DNA from: Pseudomonas helvetica
GTDB lineage: Bacteria; Pseudomonadota; Gammaproteobacteria; Pseudomonadales; Pseudomonadaceae
Direction: 5' to 3'
DNA: 64,000 nucleotides
NCBI RefSeq assembly: GCF_039908645.1
Contig: NZ_CP150917.1
Coordinates: forward strand, 1,770,501-1,834,500
The translations under genes and the position numbers were made by a program. How positions within the stretch are numbered: position 1 is the first letter of the stretch; every line of letters starts with the position of its first letter. This document shows positions 27,107 through 36,182 of the stretch, one piece after another. The notes beneath the pieces were generated by a model that did no database searches, was not told the origin of the DNA, and worked only from the letters and a program-made list of their open reading frames with translations.

Positions 27107-27943
27107 ATGGCTTTAGTCGGGCGCTACAACAGCTTGCAAGTGGTTAAACACACTAACTTTGGTTTATATCTGGACGGTGGCGCGGATGGCGAAATCCTTC
27201 TGCCGAATCGTTATATCCCCAAAGATATTCCCAGCGAAGATGAAGACTGGCTGAACGTTTTTGTTTATCTGGACAGCGATGACAAACTCATCGCAACTAC
27301 CGAAAAACCGAAAGTTCAGGTCGGTGATTTCGCCAGTCTTAAAGTCGTTGAAGTCAACAGCATCGGTGTGTTTCTCGACTGGGGTCTGCCCAAGGACCTG
27401 CTGCTGCCGTATTCCGAAGAAAAGCGTCAGATGACCGCGGGCGAATACTGCGTGGTGCATGTCTACCTCGACAAGCACACCCGCCGTATTACCGCGACCG
27501 CGCGTCTGGATCGCTACCTGGACAAAACCCCGGCCAACTACAAGCCTGGCCAGGAAGTTGACCTGTTGGTAGCCGAAGCGACCGACATGGGTTTCAAGGC
27601 GATCATCAACAACAAGCATTGGGGTTTGATCCACAAGAACGAAATCTTCAAGTTCATGCGTGCCGGCAAGGAAGAGAAGGGGTTCATCAAGGAAATCCGC
27701 GCTGACGGCAAGATCAGCCTGAGCCTGCAGCCCGTGGGCGAAGAAGCCGCCACCAGCCTGAACTCGAAGATTCTCGCCAAGCTGCGCGACAACAACGGCA
27801 CCTTGCCGGTCAGCGACAAGAGCGACCCGGCGCTGATCAGCAGCCTGTTCGGCGTCAGCAAAGGCAACTTCAAGAAGGCCATCGGCGCGCTCTACAAGAA
27901 CGGCCAGATCGTCATTCATGCGGATCGCATTGAACTCAGCTGA
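27107..27943 (+). CDS. cvfB: CvfB family S1-domain RNA-binding protein
   Basis: 278 residues from ATG 27107, the family start (MALVGRYNSLQVVKHTNFGLYLDGG); an upstream in-frame ATG at 27092 is less likely. Tandem S1-like domains occupy residues 1-215 (GLYLDGGADGEILLPNRYIP; VNSIGVFLDWGLPKDLLLP; ATDMGFKAIINNKHWGLIH), followed by a C-terminal winged-helix (SALISSLFGVSKGNFKKAIGALYKNG type). Homologues bind RNA and modulate virulence or translation in Gram-positives; in Pseudomonas the role is not defined. A terminator follows at 27971. Confidence 0.88.
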   Translation: MALVGRYNSLQVVKHTNFGLYLDGGADGEILLPNRYIPKDIPSEDEDWLNVFVYLDSDDKLIATTEKPKVQVGDFASLKVVEVNSIGVFLDWGLPKDLLLPYSEEKRQMTAGEYCVVHVYLDKHTRRITATARLDRYLDKTPANYKPGQEVDLLVAEATDMGFKAIINNKHWGLIHKNEIFKFMRAGKEEKGFIKEIRADGKISLSLQPVGEEAATSLNSKILAKLRDNNGTLPVSDKSDPALISSLFGVSKGNFKKAIGALYKNGQIVIHADRIELS

Positions 27944-27970
27944 GCCGAGCTGACTTGACCTGACCTGACT

Positions 27971-28001
27971 GCCCCGGCCAAGTACCGGGGCATTTTGTTT
28001 T
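27971..28001 (+). terminator. Rho-independent terminator of cvfB
   Basis: Stem GCCCCGG / CCGGGGC, loop CCAAGTA, then ATTTTGTTTTT. Confidence 0.85.
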
Positions 28002-28045
28002 TAATGAGTAACTGCCATGTCGTTAACCGTTCGCGAGGTTTCGCG

Positions 28046-28976
28046 GTGATTGCCACTCGGCGCAGCGCCGATGGTTTTGCCCTGCAAGTGATGCTCGGGT
28101 TGTGTCTGATCTGGGGTATCCAGCAGGTCATGATCAAATGGGCGGCGGCGGACATCGCACCCGTGATGCAGGCCGCCGCACGTTCCGGAATTTCCGCATT
28201 GCTGGTGGGTTTGCTGATCTGCTGGAAGGGCGGCTGGAATCAGGTTGGCAGCACCTGGCGCGGCGGTTTGCTGGCGGGCGGTCTGTTTGCCACCGAGTTT
28301 CTGTTCATCGCCGAAGGCCTGAAACTGACCACGGCGGCGCACATGTCGGTGTTCCTCTATACCGCGCCGATTTTCACCGCATTGGGCGTGCACTGGCTGC
28401 TGCCGAGCGAGCGTTTGCGACGGTTGCAATGGCTGGGGATTTTGCTGGCGTTTATCGGTATTGCCGTGGCTTTTGCCGGGGGCGTGTCCTGGGACAATCT
28501 GGACCGGCGGATGCTGCTCGGCGATGCGTTCGGCGTTCTGGCGGGGGCCGCCTGGGGCGCGACGACTGTGGTGGTGCGCGCCTCACGGTTGTCGGAAGCG
28601 CCGGCGACCTTGACCCTGTTTTATCAACTGATCGTCGGCTTTCTCGGTCTGCTGCTGATTGCCGCGCTAAGCGGGCAGATCACCCACGTCCACCTGACTA
28701 ACGTGGCGGTGGCCAGCGTGCTGTTCCAGGGGCTGGTGGTGTCGTTTTTCAGCTACCTGACGTGGTTCTGGCTGCTGCGCCGTTACCTGGCGTCGAACCT
28801 CGCGGTGTTCTCTTTCATGACGCCGCTGTTCGGTGTCACCTTCGGGGGTGTTGCTGCTCGGTGAACCGTTGAGTGTCAATTTCGTCGTTGGTGCCGTGCT
28901 GGTGTTGCTCGGCATCACCTTTGTCAGCGCAGAACAGTGGGTGCGCCGTCGTTTGCGCACAATGCTGGAGCGTTGA
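28046..28976 (+). pseudogene. EamA/DMT family transporter with a +1 frameshift near the 3' end
   Basis: Start chosen at GTG 28046 (GAGG seven bases upstream) because the family start resembles ATRRSADGFALQVMLGLCLIWG; ATG 28004 is the alternative. Two EamA halves, about ten helices, are intact to FMTPLFGVTFGG, where the frame ends at 28863. With four instead of five Gs (28848-28852) it would read FGVLLLGEPLSVNFVVGAVL and continue to the TGA at 28974-28976, the normal C-terminus including VNFVVGAVLVLLGITFVSAE. One extra G therefore truncates the last helix. It would then overlap the convergent MFS gene by 53 bp. Substrate unknown (metabolite/drug exporter). Confidence 0.85.
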
Positions 28977-30102
28977 GTGGACGCAGCAGCAAACCACCGG
29001 CTACCAGCAGGCCGCTGCCCGCCACCATCAACGCCGGTTGCAAGCCACCACTGAAGTGGCTGCTCAGCGCTGCCAGCAATGGCCCGCTGAGCTGACCCAC
29101 GGCAAAACACGCGGTCAGCAGGCCGGCATTGCGCTGGGTGGCCTGCGGCGCCAGTTCTCGCGAGCGCTGCATCACCAATTGCATGCAGGCCAGAAACGGC
29201 GTGCCACACAGAATCACCCCCAGCGCCAGACCGAGCCCGCTGCCCAGCAGGCAAGCGAAGACCCCAGCCGCTTGCAGCCACAACGTCGCGATCAGCCAGT
29301 GACGCGTGGCGTTGGGGTTATGCCGGCGCAAACTCACCAGCAGCACACCGATGGCGGACGCCAGACCAAAACACGGCCAGAACAGATCGGCCTGCCATTG
29401 ACCGTGAAAACGGGCGCTGGCCATCTGCGACAGGAAGGTCGCCGGAATGATGTAGCCCAGGCCGTACAGCGCGTAGATCAAACCCAGTCGCGGGATGCCG
29501 GCACTCTTTGGAGCGCCGTCCGTGGCTGTGGCTGCCACGCTCGCAGTCGGTTGCGGCAGGATCGGCAGAATCACCAACAGCATTGCCAGGCCCACGCCGG
29601 CATACACCAGCCACAGGGTCGCAGAGCTTTGTCCCAACAGGTTCGAGCCAAGTGCGAGCAAACCTGTCAGAAAAATCCCCAGGCCCGGTCCGGCGAATAC
29701 CAGTGCACCAAGCCGTGGACGTCCGGCGGCCATCGCTAATGGCTGACTCAACGCGGTGATCATCACCAGCACCCAGGCGCTGGCTACACCAGTACCGAAG
29801 CGCAAAACCAGATGCGGCCAGAAGCCCTTGGCCCAGAACGAGGCGAGGGTCAGTAGCACGCACAGCCACAAACCGCCGAGCAAGCGTCGACGGACTTGCT
29901 CGGGGCGATGGGCGAACATCGCGTCCACTGCACCGATGAAGTAGCCCAGGTAATTGGCTGCCGCAATCAGACCCGCGGCTGTCAGGTCGATCTGACCTTC
30001 GCTGAGCAAGTGCGGCAGCTGCGGAGTGAGCGCAAAGCGCCCAATGCCCATGGCCATCATCAAGGCAATGAAGCTGGCGAGTAAGCGTATAAGCGGCGAC
30101 AT
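28924..30102 (-). CDS. YbfB/YjiJ family MFS transporter
   Basis: 392 residues, 12 predicted helices, no signal peptide. N-terminus SFIALMMAMGIGRFALTPQLPHLL is the YbfB/YjiJ hallmark (GIGRFAxTPxLP), and NYLGYFIGA follows in helix 2. Homologues are inner-membrane major facilitator transporters with undetermined, probably small organic substrates. Divergent from a LysR gene with about 100 bp between, the usual arrangement in which LysR controls the transporter. Confidence 0.87.
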   Translation of the reverse strand: MSPLIRLLASFIALMMAMGIGRFALTPQLPHLLSEGQIDLTAAGLIAAANYLGYFIGAVDAMFAHRPEQVRRRLLGGLWLCVLLTLASFWAKGFWPHLVLRFGTGVASAWVLVMITALSQPLAMAAGRPRLGALVFAGPGLGIFLTGLLALGSNLLGQSSATLWLVYAGVGLAMLLVILPILPQPTASVAATATDGAPKSAGIPRLGLIYALYGLGYIIPATFLSQMASARFHGQWQADLFWPCFGLASAIGVLLVSLRRHNPNATRHWLIATLWLQAAGVFACLLGSGLGLALGVILCGTPFLACMQLVMQRSRELAPQATQRNAGLLTACFAVGQLSGPLLAALSSHFSGGLQPALMVAGSGLLVAGGLLLRPLNAPALCANDGAPTVLR

Positions 30103-30205
30103 GGTCAGGATTCCTGCAACGGAGCAATGACCGTCAGGCTAGGACTGATTGACTTTCTTTAAAAATGAATAATAGTGAGTAACTTGTTCTTATTTGGAGA
30201 AAGGT

Positions 30206-31096
30206 GTGGAATTCAGCCAATTGCGCATCTTCCAGGCGGTGGCCGAGGAAGGTTCCATCACTCGCGCCGCGGAACGCTTGCATCGGGTGCCGTCCAATTT
30301 GTCGACCCGGCTCAAGCAGCTTGAAGATCAGTTGGGCGTAGAACTGTTCTTGCGTGAGCGTCAGCGTTTGCAGTTGTCGCCCGCAGGCAAAGTACTGTTG
30401 GACTACACCGCCAAGCTGTTTGCCCTGCATGACGAAGCCCACGCAGCCGTGCAGGGCGGGCAACCGGCCGGCGATTTCGTGCTGGGCACCATGTACAGCA
30501 CCGCGGCGATTCATCTGCCGGGTTTGCTGGCGCGCTATCACCGCACTTATCCGGCGGTGAACCTGCAAGTGCAGTCGGCGCCCAGCGGTGAATTGCTCGA
30601 AGGCCTGCTCACCGGGCGTCTTGACGCCGCGCTGGTCGATGGCCCGCTGCAACTGGCCGGGCTCGACGGTGTGCCGCTGTGTGACGAAAAACTGGTGCTG
30701 ATCAGCGAAGCCGATCACCCGCCGGTGCGCAGCGCGCTGGATGTGCAGGGGCGTTCGGTGTTCACCTTTCGCCAGGGCTGTTCCTACCGGATGCGCCTGG
30801 AGGCCTGGTTCGCCCATGATCATGCGGCGATGGGCCGGGCGATGGAAATCGAGTCCTATCAGGGGATGCTGGCGTGTGTGATTGCCGGTTCCGGCGTGGC
30901 GCTGATGTCCGAGTCGATGCTGGCCAGTCTGCCGGGACGCGAGAGTGTGGCCGTGCATCCATTGGCCGAGCCTTTCGCCAGTGCCACCACCTGGCTGATG
31001 TGGCGAAAGGGTATGCTCGGCGCCAATCTCAATGCCTGGATCGAGGTGCAACAAGCGGTGTATGGGGTCTCATCTTCGGCGAATGATTGTGGCTAG
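30206..31096 (+). CDS. LysR family transcriptional regulator (divergent to MFS gene)
   Basis: 296 residues from GTG 30206, preceded by GGAGAAAGG; the TTG at 30194 is rejected. Helix-turn-helix at residues 1-60 (FSQLRIFQAVAEEGSITRAAERLHRVPSNLSTRLKQLE) and a substrate-binding domain from about 90. Putative target is the shared intergenic region with the MFS gene. The inducer is unknown. A REP pair begins in the last codons. Confidence 0.9.
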   Translation: MEFSQLRIFQAVAEEGSITRAAERLHRVPSNLSTRLKQLEDQLGVELFLRERQRLQLSPAGKVLLDYTAKLFALHDEAHAAVQGGQPAGDFVLGTMYSTAAIHLPGLLARYHRTYPAVNLQVQSAPSGELLEGLLTGRLDAALVDGPLQLAGLDGVPLCDEKLVLISEADHPPVRSALDVQGRSVFTFRQGCSYRMRLEAWFAHDHAAMGRAMEIESYQGMLACVIAGSGVALMSESMLASLPGRESVAVHPLAEPFASATTWLMWRKGMLGANLNAWIEVQQAVYGVSSSANDCG

Positions 31097-31220
31097 GGAG
31101 CTTGCTCCCGCTCGGCTGCGCAGCAGTCGTAAGGCGTTTGGCGGGTTCAGCCCTAAGGGGGTTTTAGGGCCGCTTCGCCCGAGCGCGGACCGACCCGCGG
31201 GAGCAAGCTCCCTCGCCACA
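31088..31220. repeat. REP pair (BIME) after the LysR gene
   Basis: Head-to-head copies TGTGGCTAGGGAGCTTGCTC (31088) and GGGAGCAAGCTCCCTCGCCA ending near 31220, with about 90 bp between. The first overlaps the LysR stop by 9 bp. Confidence 0.85.
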
Positions 31221-31349
31221 GTGATTTTGATGAATTCGGTAACAGATCTTTGCCTTTTGAGGCGAGCATTGCGTAAGACTTCGGACTACTATCTGTATGA
31301 AGCGTCTATAGAACCCGGTCGCTCAGCACTACCCTGAAGGGGGGGCACC

Positions 31350-31478
31350 ATGAAAGAGAAACTGCAAAACTGGCTCCATGACCTCGGTGTCGCGCTTGGT
31401 TTGATCGAACCACCTCTGCAACCCGTGCCAATCCGCACCGACGATGAGCAACGCCGCCGTCAGCAACGCCGCCGGTAA
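31350..31478 (+). CDS. PA1414-family microprotein
   Basis: 42 residues: MKEKLQNWLHDLGVALGLIE, then PPLQPVPIRTDDEQ and an Arg-rich end (RRRQQRRR). GGGGGGG lies five bases upstream of ATG. Length and the WLHDL-x-VALGLxEPPLQPVPxR pattern match PA1414 of P. aeruginosa as I recall it, whose transcript is strongly anaerobically induced and gives the sRNA SicX. No clear ANR box (TTGAT-N4-ATCAA) is visible upstream here. Amphipathic N-terminal helix plus basic tail; molecular role unknown. Confidence 0.7.
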   Translation: MKEKLQNWLHDLGVALGLIEPPLQPVPIRTDDEQRRRQQRRR

Positions 31479-31551
31479 ACGAGGTAAGGCGTGAAAGGAT
31501 CGCAGCCTTCGACCACCGCGTCGGAGGCGCGGCTGCGCTAGCTCACTTGCC

Positions 31552-32277
31552 TCAAGCGTGCTGTTGCAGCCACTGGTCAATCATCGTGTGCAACTTCTCC
31601 CCGGAAAAACTCCCGAAATGTCCGCCATGCACAGTGCGAATCGGCAACGAGCGCAAGCGTTGCAGGCTGCGGGCGTAATCCTCAAGGTTGGAATGATAGG
31701 CGTCTTCGACCAACGGTCCGTCGTAGATGATGTCGCCGCTGAACAGGGTACCGGTGGCAACTTCAAAAAGGCTGATACCACCCGGTGAATGGCCGGGAGT
31801 GTGCAGCACCTGCAAGGTTCGATTACCCAGGTCCAGCACGTCACCTTCTTCGATCAGTCCGGTGGCGGGTGCGGCTTTGACCCGGTATTCGGCGTAGCAC
31901 AGTGGGCAATCGGGGTGGGCTTCGAACATCTCGTCGCCGACAAACGCCCTGGAAAGGGTGTTGTCGCCGTCGGGTTCGGCGAGGATCTGCGCTTCGGCCG
32001 GATGCACCAGCCGCTCGGGGAATTCGTGATGACCGGCGATATGGTCGAAATGGCAATGACTGGCCACGGCCACCAGCGGCCGGTCGGTCAGCCAGGGCAG
32101 TTGCTCGCGCAGGCTGACCAGGCCCGAGCCGCTATCGAGCAGCAGGTCTTTGTCGCGGCCCTGAATATGCCACAGGTTGCAGCGGTAGAACGGTCGAATA
32201 TAGGGCTCGTGAATCAGCCGAATGCCGTCGCTCAGGTGTTTGACTTCGAACCATTGGTCGCGACTGACGATTTTCAT
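31552..32277 (-). CDS. Metallo-beta-lactamase-fold hydrolase
   Basis: 241 residues from ATG 32277, with GGAGG six bases upstream; the frame to 32346 is an extension. The metal site is complete: HCHFDH (HxHxDH), HTPGHSPGG, SGDIIYDG and GGHFGSF at the end. Glyoxalase II-like group of MBL hydrolases; substrate not predictable. It lies 87 bp from the symporter stop in the same direction and may be co-transcribed, but its link to guanidinobutyrate use is not evident. Confidence 0.85.
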   Translation of the reverse strand: MKIVSRDQWFEVKHLSDGIRLIHEPYIRPFYRCNLWHIQGRDKDLLLDSGSGLVSLREQLPWLTDRPLVAVASHCHFDHIAGHHEFPERLVHPAEAQILAEPDGDNTLSRAFVGDEMFEAHPDCPLCYAEYRVKAAPATGLIEEGDVLDLGNRTLQVLHTPGHSPGGISLFEVATGTLFSGDIIYDGPLVEDAYHSNLEDYARSLQRLRSLPIRTVHGGHFGSFSGEKLHTMIDQWLQQHA

Positions 32278-32364
32278 CGTGCTTTCCTCCAGGCGAAAAA
32301 AACGGGTGCAGCAACCGACGCTGCACCCGCCGAAGAAAAGGTTCAAGCCATTATTGGTTTCAGC

Positions 32365-33744
32365 TTATATCGCGTTCGCTACGGCAACCGGGCGAGGGGA
32401 CAGCAGGCTGACCACGACGAAACTCACCAGGCCGACCGCCAGGCTGTAGTAGATCGGGGTGTTGGCATCCAGGCCATCCTTGAACATGAACACCAGGGCA
32501 GTCACAAAGCCCAGGCCCATGCTGGCGATAGCGCCGGAGGTGGTTGCACGTTTCCAGAAAATGGCCCCGATCAGCGGAACCAGCATGCCGCCCACCAACA
32601 GGTTGTAGGCCAGGGTCAGGGCACTGATCACGTCACTCACCACCAACGCGATACCCAGCACGACAATACCGGTCAGCAGGGTGAACAGCCGGTTGATGCT
32701 CAGGCTCGACTGTTTGCCACCGCGCAGTTTTGGCAGCAGGTCTTCGGTCAGGGTGGTTGATGCGGCGAGCAGGCCGGCGCTGGCGGTGGACATCATGGCG
32801 GCCAGGGCTGCAGCGATCACCAGACCACGGATACCGTCAGGCAAGGACAGTTTGACGATTGCGGCGAAGGCGTTGTTGACGTTGTCCAGGTCCGGGATCA
32901 GCACGTGTGCAGCCATACCGATCAGCGCACAGGCCAGACCGTAGAGGATGCAATAGAAGCCGGAGATAGTGCCTGCGTACTGAGCGACTTTTTCGTTCTT
33001 GGCGGTGAACACCCGTTGCCAGATGTCCTGGCCGATCAGGATGCCGAAGAAGTAGATCATGAAGTAGGTGATGATGGTGTCCCAGCCGATGGTGGTGAAG
33101 CTGAAGCTGGACGCCGGCAGTTTCAACACCAGCTCATCCCAGCCGCCCACACGGTACAGGCAGATCGGCAACAGGATGAACATCAGGCCAACGGTCTTGA
33201 TCACGAACTGAACGATGTCGGTCAGGGTCAGCGACCACATGCCGCCGATGGTCGAATACACCACCACCACGCCACCGCCGAGTACCACTGAAATCCAGAA
33301 GGGCAGGCCGAACAGCACTTGCAGCACGGTGCCGATCGCCAGGATCGAGGTCACGCCGATCATCAGCGCGTAGGCCAGCATGATCACCGCACTGGCCTGG
33401 CGGGCCATTGGGTTGTAACGCTTTTCGAGGATCTGGGTAACGGTGAAGATCTTCAGTTTGAGCAGCGGCTTGGCCAGGAACAGGTTCAGCGCAATGATCC
33501 CGCAACCCAGCGCGGCGCAGAGCCAGAAGCCGGAAATACCGTGGACGTAGCCCAGGCGAACGGTGCCGACGGTCGATGCACCGCCCAATACAGTAGCGGC
33601 CATGGTGCCCATGTACAGGGTTGGGCCGAGGTTACGACCGGCCACGAGGTAGTCTTCGTGGGTCTTGGCCTTGCGCATGCCGTAATAGCCCAGCACGAGC
33701 ATGCCGGCGGCATAGATGAGTACAACGAATAAATCCAAAGCCAT
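32365..33744 (-). CDS. Sodium:solute symporter (SSS family), probable 4-guanidinobutyrate importer
   Basis: 459 residues with about 12-13 transmembrane helices. SSS features include LVAGRNLGPTLYMGTMAATVLGGASTVG in helices 1-2, where the Na+ site lies, and LAAMMSTASAGLLAASTTLTEDLL in helix 8. It is separated from gbuA by a REP pair and 384 bp. In P. aeruginosa a related symporter (PA1418) lies near gbuA, so 4-guanidinobutyrate or a related guanidino acid is the likely substrate; this is inference from context. Confidence 0.85.
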   Translation of the reverse strand: MALDLFVVLIYAAGMLVLGYYGMRKAKTHEDYLVAGRNLGPTLYMGTMAATVLGGASTVGTVRLGYVHGISGFWLCAALGCGIIALNLFLAKPLLKLKIFTVTQILEKRYNPMARQASAVIMLAYALMIGVTSILAIGTVLQVLFGLPFWISVVLGGGVVVVYSTIGGMWSLTLTDIVQFVIKTVGLMFILLPICLYRVGGWDELVLKLPASSFSFTTIGWDTIITYFMIYFFGILIGQDIWQRVFTAKNEKVAQYAGTISGFYCILYGLACALIGMAAHVLIPDLDNVNNAFAAIVKLSLPDGIRGLVIAAALAAMMSTASAGLLAASTTLTEDLLPKLRGGKQSSLSINRLFTLLTGIVVLGIALVVSDVISALTLAYNLLVGGMLVPLIGAIFWKRATTSGAIASMGLGFVTALVFMFKDGLDANTPIYYSLAVGLVSFVVVSLLSPRPVAVANAI

Positions 33745-33798
33745 GAAGCGTGTCTCCGATTGTCTTTCTTATAAGAGTCTCGTAGGAGCAAGGCTTGC

Positions 33799-33890
33799 TG
33801 TGGCGAGGGAGCTTGCTCCCGCTCGACTGTGCGGCAGTCGCATTTTTGGGGCCGCTACGCAGCCCAGCGGGAGCAAGCTCCCTCGCCACA
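33799..33890. repeat. REP pair (BIME) between symporter and gbuA
   Basis: TGTGGCGAGGGAGCTTGCTC at 33799 and GGGAGCAAGCTCCCTCGCCA ending at 33890, each with the GCGGC hairpin neighbour. The 240 bp from here to gbuA holds no supported gene and presumably the symporter promoter. Confidence 0.85.
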
Positions 33891-34128
33891 AACGTCCTGT
33901 CCCTACGAGTAATGCTTGAATCTGGCGGTTTGCACATGACCGCTTTAGCGAGCGAATCCGTGCCCGTACTGCCCGTGCTGCCCGAACACCGCCACTGGTG
34001 CTGGGAACAGGCTCGACAACGTCGGCAGTCGCACAACGCCTGATTGGCATTGCGCGATAGCTGCGGTTGTCCGAGGGTGCAGAAAGTGAAACCGTTAGCG
34101 GTGCTGAAGCAGGCTGGGGATCGCTGCC

Positions 34129-35079
34129 TCAGCGGTGCGCCACGCCCGGCAATACGCAGAGCATTTCGTACAGCAGGTTGGCGCCCAGCAACGAGGTGTT
34201 GCCGGTGGTGTCGTACGGCGGCGAGACTTCTACCAGGTCGCAGCCAACCAGGTCGAGGCCTTGGCAGCCACGAACGATTTCAATCGCCTGAATGGTCGTC
34301 AGACCGCCGATTTCCGGGGTCCCGGTGCCGGGTGCCCAGGCCGGGTCGATGCCATCGATGTCGAAGCTCAGGTACACCGGGCCACCGCCGACTTTTTCAC
34401 GGACTTCAGCCATCAGCGGTTCCAGCGACTTGTGCCAGCACTCCTCGGCCTGAACCACGCGGAAGCCCTGTTTGCGGCTCCAGTTGAAGTCTTCGGCGGT
34501 GTAGCCCTGCGCGCGCAGACCAATTTGCACGACGCGGTCGCAATCCAGAAGGCCTTCTTCGACGGCGCGACGGAAGGTGGTGCCGTGGGCGATCTTCTCG
34601 CCGAACATGTGATCGTTCACATCGGCATGGGCATCGATGTGCACCAGGCCGACCTTGCCGTGCTTTTTGTGGATGGCACGCAGGATCGGCAGGGTGATGG
34701 TGTGGTCGCCACCGAGGGTCAGCGGGATCACGTCGTGTTCGAGGATCTCGTTGTAGGACTCTTCGATGATCCGCACGGCGTCCAGCAGGTTGAAGGTGTT
34801 GATTGCCACGTCACCGATGTCGGCAACCGACAGCGAGTCAAACGGTGCAGCGCCGGTGGCCATGTTGTACGGGCGGATCATTACCGATTCAGCACGGATC
34901 TCGCGCGGTCCGAAGCGAGTGCCGGCGCGCAGCGAAGTACCGATGTCCAGCGGGATGCCGATGAAGGCAGCGTCCAGGCCGGCCGCGGTTTGCAAGTGCG
35001 GGAGTCGCATCATGGTGGCGATGCCGCCGAAGCGCGGCATTTCATTGCCGCCCAGTGGTTGGTGAAGAATCTTGTCCAC
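34129..35079 (-). CDS. gbuA: Guanidinobutyrase (ureohydrolase/arginase family)
   Basis: 316 residues. Binuclear Mn2+ site residues of ureohydrolases are all present: His126 in GGDHT, Asp149/His151/Asp153 in HIDAHADVND, Asp240/Asp242 in SFDIDGIDP. Substrate loop TRFGPREIR. The family hydrolyses guanidino groups to urea; with a divergent LysR (gbuR-like) and an SSS transporter the best fit is 4-guanidinobutyrate to 4-aminobutyrate plus urea, the end of the arginine dehydrogenase/oxidase route. Agmatinase or guanidinopropionase activity cannot be excluded from sequence. Cytoplasmic hexamer expected from the family. Confidence 0.85.
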   Translation of the reverse strand: MDKILHQPLGGNEMPRFGGIATMMRLPHLQTAAGLDAAFIGIPLDIGTSLRAGTRFGPREIRAESVMIRPYNMATGAAPFDSLSVADIGDVAINTFNLLDAVRIIEESYNEILEHDVIPLTLGGDHTITLPILRAIHKKHGKVGLVHIDAHADVNDHMFGEKIAHGTTFRRAVEEGLLDCDRVVQIGLRAQGYTAEDFNWSRKQGFRVVQAEECWHKSLEPLMAEVREKVGGGPVYLSFDIDGIDPAWAPGTGTPEIGGLTTIQAIEIVRGCQGLDLVGCDLVEVSPPYDTTGNTSLLGANLLYEMLCVLPGVAHR

Positions 35080-35276
35080 GGGTATGGCCTCATCATCATT
35101 GTTTTATTTATGGGGTTGCACCGCGCAAAGGGATCGCACGGGCACCTGTTGGACGGATTCTGCGAAATACGCTGCGGGAGAAGAATCGCTACCGGCAAAT
35201 ACTTAGTTCAGGTTTTTCTAAACTAATGGCCCCGGCAGCGATAGACTTCACACTGATCGTGTTTGGAGATCCCCCC

Positions 35277-36170
35277 ATGGCCAACGCTTTACCCGACCTG
35301 AAACTGTTGCGCATCTTCGTCAGCGTGGTGCGTCATCAGGGGTTTGCCAACGCGCAGCAAGAGCTCAACCTCTCGACATCGGCCATCAGCACCTACATGA
35401 GCCAGCTCGAAGCGGCGTTGGGTTTGGTGCTCTGTCATCGTGGGCGTGGCGGTTTCAGCCTGACCAGCAAGGGCGAGCTGTTCCATCAGGAAACCTTGCG
35501 CCTGTTCGGTGAGCTGGAAGGTTTCGAGCAATACGCCGCGGCGCTCAAGGGCGAGTTGCGCGGCACGCTCAACCTCGGGGTGATCGACTCGACCGTCAGC
35601 GACAAGGCCTTGCCGTTCGCCGAAGCCATTGGTGCCTACAGCCAGGAGCACCCGGCGGTGCATTTGCACCTGTCGGTGATGAGCCCTTACGAACTGCAAC
35701 TCGGCGTGCAGGACAACCGACTCGATCTGGCCATCGGTGCGTTCTCCACGCGCATGAGCGGGCTGGTCTACATGCCGCTGTACCGTGAACAACATTGGCT
35801 GTATTGCAGCAATCGTCATCCCTTGTTCAACGAGCGGCGCATTCCCGAACAAGTCATCACCCAGCAGCGCATGGTCGGTCGCGGTTACTGGAGCCAGGCC
35901 GAATTGGCCCGCCACGGCTTCAAGCACAGCGCGGCGACTGTGGAGAGTATGGAAGCACAGCTGATTCTGGTGTTGTCCGGCGCCTACATCGGCTACCTGC
36001 CGGAGCACTACGCTCAAGCCTGGGCCGACAAGGGCGATTTGCGCGTGCTGCTGCCGGCCACTTTCGGCTACCAGGCCCCGTTTTCGATGATCGTGCGTCG
36101 TGGGCGCAGTCGCGAGCCATTGATCCAGACCTTCCGCGACTTGCTCAAAGCGCAGCTCAATCAGGTCTGA
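35277..36170 (+). CDS. gbuR: LysR family regulator of the guanidinobutyrase locus
   Basis: 297 residues from ATG 35277 (GGAGA seven bases upstream). N-terminal winged helix LRIFVSVVRHQGFANAQQELNLSTSAISTYMSQLEAALG; C-terminal effector domain from about residue 90. Divergent from gbuA with 197 bp between, the standard LysR layout, implying activation of gbuA by guanidinobutyrate. The symbol rests on synteny with P. aeruginosa (gbuA PA1421, gbuR PA1422). Confidence 0.78.
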   Translation: MANALPDLKLLRIFVSVVRHQGFANAQQELNLSTSAISTYMSQLEAALGLVLCHRGRGGFSLTSKGELFHQETLRLFGELEGFEQYAAALKGELRGTLNLGVIDSTVSDKALPFAEAIGAYSQEHPAVHLHLSVMSPYELQLGVQDNRLDLAIGAFSTRMSGLVYMPLYREQHWLYCSNRHPLFNERRIPEQVITQQRMVGRGYWSQAELARHGFKHSAATVESMEAQLILVLSGAYIGYLPEHYAQAWADKGDLRVLLPATFGYQAPFSMIVRRGRSREPLIQTFRDLLKAQLNQV

Positions 36171-36182
36171 TGGGGAAATCGT

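Noticed and set aside
27164-27919. 251-codon minus-strand frame inside cvfB
   Set aside because: Shadow of the conserved S1-domain gene; no independent support.
30134-31054. 306-codon minus frame opposite the LysR gene
   Set aside because: His/Gln/Arg-rich mirror of the clear LysR regulator on the plus strand.
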